From Kribbella steppae (lineage in GTDB: Bacteria > Actinomycetota > Actinomycetes > Propionibacteriales > Kribbellaceae), in NCBI RefSeq assembly GCF_004342025.1, contig NZ_SLWN01000009.1, positions 124,001 to 188,000 of the forward strand: a stretch of DNA of 64,000 nucleotides. The letters are read 5' to 3'. Below, piece by piece: positions 59,101-64,000 of this stretch; positions within the stretch are counted from its first letter, which is position 1; every line of letters begins with the position of its first letter. The position numbers and the translations under genes were made by a program. Under the pieces are notes generated by a model, which did not search any database, was not told the DNA's origin, and was given only the letters and a program-made list of their open reading frames with translations.

Positions 59101-60706
59101 CGAGGGACGACGACAGCGAGGTGACGAGCTCCTCGCGGATCGCGTCCAGCGGCGGGTTGGTGACCTGGGCGAACAGCTGGGCGAAGTAGTCGAACAGCAG
59201 TCGCGGCCGCTCACTCAGTACGGCGATGGGCGTGTCGGTGCCCATCGACCCGATCGGCTCGGCGCCGGACCGGGCCATCGGGGTGAGGAGAACCCGCAGC
59301 TCCTCCTCGGTGTACCCGAACACCTGCTGGCGCCGGGTGACCGAGGCGTGGCTGTGGACCACGTGCTCGCGCTCGTGCAGATCCTCGAACCGGATCAGGC
59401 CGGCGTGCAGCCACTCGTCGTACGGGTGCTCGGTGGCGAGTGCGTTCTTCACCTCTGCGTCGGTGATGACCCGGTGCGCCTCGACGTCGACCAGGAAGAT
59501 CCGGCCAGGCTCGAGCCGGCCCTTCTCGGTGACGGTGGCCGGGTCGATGTCGAGGACGCCGGCCTCGGACGCGAGGACGACGAGACCGTCCTCGGTGACC
59601 CAGTAGCGCGACGGGCGGAGACCGTTGCGGTCCAGCACCGCGCCGACCTTGGTGCCGTCGGAGAAGACCACCGACGCCGGGCCGTCCCACGGCTCCATCA
59701 GGGTCGAGTGGAACTCGTAGAAGGCACGCCGCTGCGGGTCCATCGTGGTGGCGTTCTCCCACGCCTCCGGGATCATCATCAGCATCGCGTGCGGCAGCGA
59801 CCGGCCGCCGAGGTGGAGCAGTTCCAGCACCTCGTCGAACGAGGCCGAGTCCGAGGCGCTCGGCGTACAGATCGGGTAGAGCTGCTCGAGATCACCCGGG
59901 ATCAGGTCGCTGGCGAGGAGAGCCTCGCGGGCGCGCATCCAGTTGCGGTTGCCCTGGACGGTGTTGATCTCACCGTTGTGGGCGATGTACCGGTACGGGT
60001 GGGCCAGCGGCCAGGACGGGAACGTGTTGGTGGAGAACCGCGAGTGCACGATGCCGATCGCCGAGGCGAGGTCGGGGTCGGTCAGCTCGGGGAAGAACTT
60101 GTCCAGCTGATCGGTGGTCAGCATCCCCTTGTAGGTGATGGTCCGGCCGGACAGCGACGGGAAGTAGGTCTCTGTTTCCTTCTCGGCCCGCTTCCGCAGC
60201 CGGAAGGCCATCCGCTCCAGCGCCAGGCCTAGCACCCGGCCCGCCTTGGCGGTGACGAACAGCTGCTTGAAGGTCGGCATCACCGAACGAGCGGTGGCGC
60301 CGAGCAGGTCCGGCGTGGTCGGTACGTCGCGCCAGCCGAGGACGGTCAGGCTCTCCTCCGCGGCGAGCTCCTCGATCCGGGCGACCGCCTTGGCGGCGTC
60401 GTCCGGGTCGGCCGGGAGGAAGGCGATACCCGTGGCGTACGCGCGCTGCACCGGCAGCTCGAAGTCGCACACCTTGCGGTAGAACGCGTCCGGGACCTGG
60501 ATCAGGATGCCGGCGCCATCGCCGGAGTCCGGTTCGGCGCCGGAAGCGCCGCGGTGCTCGAGGTTGCGCAGGGCGGTCAAAGCCTTCGCCACGATGTCGT
60601 GGCTGGGTTCACCGGTCAGGGTCGCGACGAAGGCGACACCACAAGCGTCGTGCTCGTGCTGCCCGTCGTACAGACCCTCGCTCGGGAATGGGGGGACACC
60701 AAACAT
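56168..60706 (-). CDS. gltB: Glutamate synthase large subunit
   Basis: 1512 residues. N-terminal glutaminase (class II) nucleophile C22 in HDACGVAFVA, exposed after propeptide removal; a central synthase domain with FMN-binding barrel (KMAQGAKPGEGGQLPG, SGHDGGTGAAP); the 3Fe-4S motif CHLDTCPVGVATQNP; and a C-terminal beta-helix domain (SAGNSFAAFVPRGVTLRLEG on). It makes two glutamates from 2-oxoglutarate and glutamine. ATG 60706 is preceded by GGGAGCTCCTGA. Upstream is a long AT-richer strip with a TetR-like dyad. Confidence 0.97.
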   Translation of the reverse strand: MFGVPPFPSEGLYDGQHEHDACGVAFVATLTGEPSHDIVAKALTALRNLEHRGASGAEPDSGDGAGILIQVPDAFYRKVCDFELPVQRAYATGIAFLPADPDDAAKAVARIEELAAEESLTVLGWRDVPTTPDLLGATARSVMPTFKQLFVTAKAGRVLGLALERMAFRLRKRAEKETETYFPSLSGRTITYKGMLTTDQLDKFFPELTDPDLASAIGIVHSRFSTNTFPSWPLAHPYRYIAHNGEINTVQGNRNWMRAREALLASDLIPGDLEQLYPICTPSASDSASFDEVLELLHLGGRSLPHAMLMMIPEAWENATTMDPQRRAFYEFHSTLMEPWDGPASVVFSDGTKVGAVLDRNGLRPSRYWVTEDGLVVLASEAGVLDIDPATVTEKGRLEPGRIFLVDVEAHRVITDAEVKNALATEHPYDEWLHAGLIRFEDLHEREHVVHSHASVTRRQQVFGYTEEELRVLLTPMARSGAEPIGSMGTDTPIAVLSERPRLLFDYFAQLFAQVTNPPLDAIREELVTSLSSSLGPEANLLSPSPASCRQVVLPFPVITNDELAKLRHINLDGDMPGLATTVLRGVYDVEGGGEALAARLAAICAEADAAIKDGARILVLSDRHSNADSAPIPSLLLTAAVHHHLVREKTRTQVGLVVEAGDVREVHHVALLMGYGAAAVNPYLALESVEDLCRQGTYLPGIEPEQAVRNVVKSLGKGVLKVMSKMGVSTVASYTGAQIFEATGLSPELVDTYFTGTSSKLGGLGLDTIAEEVRRRHLRAYPADGILAAHRKLEIGGEYQWRREGEPHLFDPDTVFRLQHSTRTGRYDIFKQYTSRVDEQSERLMTLRGLFGFKDADSGSDREPIPIDEVEPVSEIVKRFSTGAMSYGSISAEAHTTLAIAMNRLGGKSNTGEGGEDSDRLHDPARRSSIKQVASGRFGVTAEYLTNSDDIQIKMAQGAKPGEGGQLPGNKVYPWVAGTRHSTPGVGLISPPPHHDIYSIEDLAQLIHDLKNANPQARVHVKLVSEVGVGTIAAGVSKAHADVVLISGHDGGTGAAPLTSLKHAGGPWELGLAETQQTLLLNGLRDRIVVQTDGQLKTGRDVIVAALLGAEEFGFATAPLVVSGCIMMRVCHLDTCPVGVATQNPVLRERFSGKPEFVVNFFEFIAEEVREYLAQLGFRSLDEAIGHAEVLDIRRAVDHWKADGLDLSPILHVPALPDGAARHQTVLQDHGLDKALDNELIRICQPALETGEPVRAQLPIRNVNRTVGTMLGHEITKRYRAAGLADGTIDLTFTGSAGNSFAAFVPRGVTLRLEGDANDYVGKGLSGGRVVIRPDRHARFDAADQIIAGNVIAYGATSGELFISGGAGQRFCVRNSGATAVVESVGDHACEYMTGGRVVVLGAVGRNFAAGMSGGVAHVLDLDHALVNPELVDLHPVTEDESELLHDLVRRHHEETGSERAAKLLADWPAAAARFTTVMPRDYARVLAAKAAAERDGLDEDATTRAMMEAI

Positions 60707-61110
60707 TCAGGAGCTCCCGTCGTCCTACGGTCAACAACTGGCCGCGGGACAACATTGGCCCAAGCCGGGAGTCCCGAGACTACCTCATGACGCCCGATAG
60801 ATGGACGCCCATTCCACCGTCACAACGCCTACTCACCCACAGTAAGCAAGCGCTCACTACCTGCCCCCTCATCTTCCCAGCACCCTCTCCCACAACCACC
60901 CACCTCACCCGAAATTCACCTGGTGAGACGGTGGAGCCGGCCGCGTGGTCGCCGGTGGCCTTGGCTGCCGCTCTGGGCCGGTTTGCGCGCCTCCCGCTGG
61001 ACGAGCCCGCCTGGGGTGCCCGCAACGTACTGCGGGACCGCCTGACGACCGTAGAGCGCGCGGCTGGGCTTGAACAGGAACCGGTGGGCCGGGACAGGTT
61101 ATTTCCTGTC
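60707..61110. other. Gene-poor strip upstream of gltB
   Basis: No convincing gene. The first 200 bases are lower in GC and should hold the gltB promoter. A short plus-strand frame (about 60932-61176, starting GTG GAG CCG) has coding-like third positions for its first 55 codons and then loses them (AGG TTA TTT), so it may be decayed coding DNA; I recognise no family. The minus-strand frames here are low-complexity. Confidence 0.5.
60841..60858. promoter_or_regulatory. TetR-type dyad upstream of gltB
   Basis: AGTAAGCAAGCGCTCACT is symmetrical as AGTnAGC-n4-GCTnACT, about 135 bp before the gltB start. Form and length suit a TetR-family operator. No such regulator is in the window. Confidence 0.3.
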
Positions 61111-61323
61111 TCAGCCCCCCCGGAAGGTGTGCCAACCCCTCAGGCTGAGGTCCAGGCCTGGTGGAAGGCGGTGTAGCTCGGGTAGCGGGTACCTCTGGTC
61201 GGCGATGCGGACGCCGTGCGAGATGTTGCCGGAGCCCTGGGTGCCGGAGCTGAAGCGGGCGAAGATGGTGCCGAGGTGTTCGAGGTAGGTGGACGGCTGG
61301 ACATCGATCTCGCCGGGGAACAT
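61111..61323 (-). pseudogene. N-terminal fragment of a phosphotransferase-like gene
   Basis: The 70-residue frame from ATG 61323 starts MFPGEIDVQPSTYLEHLGTI and continues to GTQGSGNISHGVRIADQRY, which looks like the N-lobe of APH-type kinases (glycine loop GNISHGV). It then runs into unrelated sequence and a stop. The rest of a 250-300 residue kinase is missing. No further fragment is seen downstream on the same strand before gltB. Confidence 0.5.
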
Positions 61324-61378
61324 CTGGCTGACCCTAGTCACGGCGCCCGCCGTCGAGCGACCGACTTTCGGAGGAACG

Positions 61379-62401
61379 ATGTCACTGGCTGATTTCGCCC
61401 GGTACCCGTTGTTGTTCGGGCCGAGTCCGGTCCATCCGCTCGACCGGCTCAGTGCGCAGCTCGGGGGCGCGAGGATCTGGGCGAAGCGCGAGGACTGCAA
61501 CTCCGGGCTCGCGTACGGCGGCAACAAGACGCGGAAGCTGGAGTACCTGATCCCCGACGCGCTCGCCCAGGGCGCGGACACGCTGGTGTCGATCGGCGGC
61601 TACCAGTCCAACCACACCCGGCAGGTCGCCGCGGTCGCCGCGAAGGTCGGGCTCAAGGCGGTGCTGGTGCAGGAGAACTGGGTCGACTGGCCCGACGCGC
61701 TCAACGACCGGGTCGGCAACATCCTGCTCAGCCGGATCATGGGCGCGGAGGTCCGGCTCGACCCGGCCGGTTTCGGCATCGGCTTCAAGGACAGCTGGAA
61801 GCAGGCACTGGCCGACGTCGAGGCTCGAGGAGGTACGCCGTACGCCATCCCGGCCGGTGCCTCCGACCACAAGCTCGGCGGGCTCGGATTCGCGCAGTGG
61901 GCGTACGAGGTGGAGCAGCAGGAGCGTGAGCTCGGTGTCTTCTTCGACACGATCATCGTGTGCGCGGTGACCGGGTCGACCCAGGCCGGGATGATCGCGG
62001 GCTTCGCCGGTCAGGACCGCCCGCGGCGCGTGATCGGCATCGACGCGAGCGCCAAGCTGAAGGAGACCCACGACCAGGTCGAGCGGATCGCCCGCGCCAC
62101 CGCGGAACTGATCGGGCTCGGCCGGGACCTGCGCGAGGACGAGATCACCGTCCTCGAGGGCTGGGCCGGCGACCTGTACGGCGTACCGGTGCAGTCGACC
62201 CTCGACGCGATCCGCCTGACCGGTCAGCTCGAGGGGATGATCATCGACCCGGTCTACGAGGGGAAGTCGATGGCCGGCCTGATCGACCTGATCCGCAACG
62301 GCGAGATCCCGAAGGACTCCAACGTCCTCTACGCCCACCTCGGTGGACAGCCCGCCCTCAACGCCTACAGCGGTCTGTTCACCCACACACGTCCGGTCTA
62401 G
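61379..62401 (+). CDS. acdS: 1-aminocyclopropane-1-carboxylate (ACC) deaminase
   Basis: 340 residues, the usual AcdS length (about 338). PLP lysine in GGNKTRKLEYL (about K52), SIGGYQSNHTRQVAAVAA, VQENWVDWPDALNDRVGNI, CAVTGSTQAGM, and the diagnostic glutamate and leucine of true ACC deaminases in PVYEGKSM and YAHLGGQPAL. It breaks ACC, the plant ethylene precursor, into 2-oxobutyrate and ammonia. ATG 61379 has GGAGGA 4 nt upstream. D-cysteine desulfhydrase, the closest relative, usually lacks those residues, so ACC deaminase is favoured. Confidence 0.9.
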   Translation: MSLADFARYPLLFGPSPVHPLDRLSAQLGGARIWAKREDCNSGLAYGGNKTRKLEYLIPDALAQGADTLVSIGGYQSNHTRQVAAVAAKVGLKAVLVQENWVDWPDALNDRVGNILLSRIMGAEVRLDPAGFGIGFKDSWKQALADVEARGGTPYAIPAGASDHKLGGLGFAQWAYEVEQQERELGVFFDTIIVCAVTGSTQAGMIAGFAGQDRPRRVIGIDASAKLKETHDQVERIARATAELIGLGRDLREDEITVLEGWAGDLYGVPVQSTLDAIRLTGQLEGMIIDPVYEGKSMAGLIDLIRNGEIPKDSNVLYAHLGGQPALNAYSGLFTHTRPV

Positions 62402-63159
62402 ATGCTCGGACCGACCAAAGTGCCGACGAAGTAGGTGAGGGCTGCGGCCAGGCCGCCGAGGATCAGTTGGCGGAGGCCGGAGTACCACCAGGAACGCGTG
62501 GTGACGCGGGAGACGACGGCACCGCAGACGAAGAGGGCGGTCAGCGACAGGACCAGGGCCGGTACGACGTTGCCGGCACCGAGGAGGTACGGCAGCAGCG
62601 GGATGAACGCGCCGACCGCGAAGCAGATGAAGGAGGACGCGGCCGCCAACATCGGGTTCGGCAGATCGTGCGGATCGATGCCGAGCTCCTCGCGGACGTG
62701 TTCCTCCAGTGCCTGGTCCGGGTCGGTGTGGAACTGCTTGGCGACCTTGCTGGCCAGGTCCGGGTCGAGGCCTTTGGCCCGGTAGGTCTCGGCGAGCTCG
62801 ATCTCCTCGTCGAGCGGGTGCCGCTGGATCTCCTTGCGTTCCACCTCGATCTCGGCCCGGGCCAGCTCACGTTGCGACGCGACCGAGGTGTACTCCCCCG
62901 CCGCCATCGAGAACGCGCCCGCGGCGAGACCGGCCAACCCGGCCAGCACGATGAACTGCGAACCGGACTCGGTGCCGCCGTCCATGCCGGCGATCAGCGC
63001 GAAGTTCGACACCAGGCCGTCCATCGCGCCGAACACGGCCGGCCGCAGCCAGCCGCCATTCACGTCCCGATGGGTGTGGTCCCCGTGATGCTCGGCGGAG
63101 ACTTCCGGGGGCGATCCGCTGGAGTCGCCCTCGGAAGCGGAGGTCCGATCGTCAGTCAC
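62398..63159 (-). CDS. VIT1/CCC1 family membrane protein (possible Fe2+/Mn2+ transporter)
   Basis: 253 residues. After a His-rich hydrophilic N-terminus (EHHGDHTHRD), the VIT1 fold starts with FGAMDGLVSNFALIAGM and GAFSMAAGEYTSVASQRE. A cytosolic acidic/His metal-binding helical region (about 95-160) and three more membrane helices follow. Such proteins export Fe2+ or Mn2+ into vacuoles or out of bacteria. I use GTG 63159, which overlaps the lgt stop region by 8 nt; the longer open frame is basic and unlike the family. It overlaps the acdS tail by 4 bp. Confidence 0.85.
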   Translation of the reverse strand: MTDDRTSASEGDSSGSPPEVSAEHHGDHTHRDVNGGWLRPAVFGAMDGLVSNFALIAGMDGGTESGSQFIVLAGLAGLAAGAFSMAAGEYTSVASQRELARAEIEVERKEIQRHPLDEEIELAETYRAKGLDPDLASKVAKQFHTDPDQALEEHVREELGIDPHDLPNPMLAAASSFICFAVGAFIPLLPYLLGAGNVVPALVLSLTALFVCGAVVSRVTTRSWWYSGLRQLILGGLAAALTYFVGTLVGPSI

Positions 63160-64000
63160 GAGACCCGTCTGTCTCGGGCCCGTTGGTGCTGTTCGCCTCG
63201 ACCGTCGGCTTGGCGGCCTCCGGCTTCCTCGCATCGCCCGTCAGCTCGGCATCGCCCGTCAGCTCGGCATCGTCCGTCAGCTCGGCGTCATCGGTCGGCC
63301 CGGCATCGTCGGTCGGCCCGGCGGCGTCGTCGGCCGGCTTGTCGGCCTCGGCATACGGCTGGCCGGCGGCCGGGCCGGTGGAGATGTCCTCGATGCCGGG
63401 ACGGTAGCGGAAGCTGAGGATGAGGTAGACGACCGCGAGGACGAACAGCACGAGCGAGGTCCACACGTTCAGGCGCAGGCCGAGGAAGTGGTTCACGGTG
63501 TCGATGCGCAGGTCCTCGATCCAGACCCGCCCGGCGGTGTAACCGGCCACGTAGAGCGCGAACGCCCGCCCGTGCCCCAGCTTGACCCGGCGGCCGACCA
63601 GGATCACCAGCGCGATCACGCCGAGGTTCCAGATCGCCTCGTACAGGAACGTGGGGTGGAAGGTGGCGAAGTCGGCGTACCCCTCCGGCCGGTGCGCGGG
63701 GTCGATCTCCAGACCCCACGGCCGGTTCGTCGGCTTACCGAACAGTTCCTGGTTGAAGTAGTTGCCGAACCGGCCGAGCACCTGGGCCAGCGCGATCCCC
63801 GGCGCCATCGCGTCCGCGACCGCCAGGAACGGCACCTTGGCCCGCCGGCAGGCGATCCAGGCACCGAGTGCGCCGAACCCGACCGCACCCCAGATACCCA
63901 GCCCGCCGTGCCAGATCTTCAGCGCGTCGATCGGGTGCCGGCCCTCGCCGAAGTACAGCTCGGCGTCGGTGATGACGTGGTAGATCCGGGAACCGACCAG
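63152..64000 (-). CDS. lgt: Prolipoprotein diacylglyceryl transferase Lgt, 5' end beyond window
   Basis: The visible part begins LVGSRIYHVITDAELYFG at the window edge, then the core HGGLGIWGAVG, PGIALAQVLGRFGNYFNQELFG (the Lgt signature with the invariant R and N), FHPTFLYEAIWNL and the GYTAGRVWIEDLRID block. Lgt transfers diacylglycerol to the lipobox cysteine of pre-prolipoproteins at the inner membrane. About 80 N-terminal residues lie outside. An acidic, repeat-built tail of about 65 residues extends the C-terminus, as in many actinobacteria. Confidence 0.95.
   Translation of the reverse strand: MVGSRIYHVITDAELYFGEGRHPIDALKIWHGGLGIWGAVGFGALGAWIACRRAKVPFLAVADAMAPGIALAQVLGRFGNYFNQELFGKPTNRPWGLEIDPAHRPEGYADFATFHPTFLYEAIWNLGVIALVILVGRRVKLGHGRAFALYVAGYTAGRVWIEDLRIDTVNHFLGLRLNVWTSLVLFVLAVVYLILSFRYRPGIEDISTGPAAGQPYAEADKPADDAAGPTDDAGPTDDAELTDDAELTGDAELTGDARKPEAAKPTVEANSTNGPETDGSRD
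63231..63320 (-). repeat. 18-bp tandem repeat in the 3' end of lgt
   Basis: Five full units of 18 bp (63231, 63249, 63267, 63285, 63303), the first two identical (GCATCGCCCGTCAGCTCG on plus). They encode ELTGDA/ELTDDA/GPTDDA hexapeptides in the hydrophilic Lgt tail. Probably strain-variable. Confidence 0.85.

Noticed and set aside
56054..60232. A very long open frame on the plus strand antisense to gltB
   Set aside because: It is Arg/Gly/Val/Asp/Leu-rich low-complexity translation caused by high GC at third positions of gltB; gltB itself has full domain evidence.
1..64000. CRISPR array, insertion sequence, prophage or integrative element
   Set aside because: No spaced direct repeats, transposase, integrase or phage structural genes were recognised; the tRNA shows no duplicated 3' end as an attachment site within the window.

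Overview
The window is visibly GC-rich throughout (most third codon positions are G or C), uses GTG and TTG starts freely, and carries gene neighbourhoods typical of Actinomycetota: uvrB, coaE-rpsA, polA, livFGMHK-pdtaR-tRNA-pyk, gltBD and lgt. A soil actinobacterium of the Propionibacteriales, most likely Kribbella or a close relative, is my inference; no marker gene here proves the genus.

Layout. 1-2133: DUF3500 protein (cut by the window edge), histidine phosphatase and cobD on the minus strand. 2176-4894: a translationally coupled trio for murein-peptide recycling (beta-lactamase-like serine hydrolase, dipeptide epimerase, NlpC/P60 endopeptidase). 4961-6333: terC behind a yybP-ykoY-type manganese riboswitch. 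6500-7506: an MmcQ/YjbR gene beside a deletion scar that beheaded a nitrilase gene and probably a VOC gene. 7514-9619: uvrB. 9712-13780: a four-gene set made of a divergent zinc-ribbon PrsW-like membrane protein and three mutually related single-pass membrane proteins. 13916-19661: coaE, a hypothetical protein, rpsA, a phosphotransferase, a TipA-like MerR regulator and a methyltransferase.

19662-32982 is a cell-envelope glycan region: DUF3068 protein, polytopic membrane protein, acyltransferase, AftD-like arabinofuranosyltransferase, methyltransferase, GT4 glycosyltransferase, DUF2613 peptide, another polytopic protein and a flippase. Its content parallels the mycobacterial Rv0224c-Rv0236c region. 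33002-36718 is an ABC sugar importer without its own ATPase; a LacI-type operator lies between it and a NUDIX gene. 37516-42225: polA, thioesterase, GNAT acetyltransferase, DUF554 protein. 42275-48274: complete branched-chain amino-acid-type ABC importer livFGMH plus livK.

48468-51445 is the most unusual stretch. It has pdtaR, a 74-nt tRNA with a CAA (Leu) anticodon but a class I short variable arm, an HTH/LAGLIDADG-like protein immediately after it, a VOC protein, a secreted SGNH hydrolase and a collapsed second copy of the VOC gene. 51500-64000: pyk, a membrane metallophosphoesterase, gltD-gltB, a gene-poor strip with a truncated phosphotransferase remnant, acdS (ACC deaminase), a VIT1-type membrane protein and the 3' part of lgt.

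Several starts without Shine-Dalgarno sequences have a TANNNT hexamer 6-8 nt upstream (coaE, a methyltransferase at 18870, a methyltransferase at 28537, the NUDIX gene, polA, the thioesterase, pdtaR), suggesting widespread leaderless mRNAs. I see no insertion sequence, prophage or CRISPR array.
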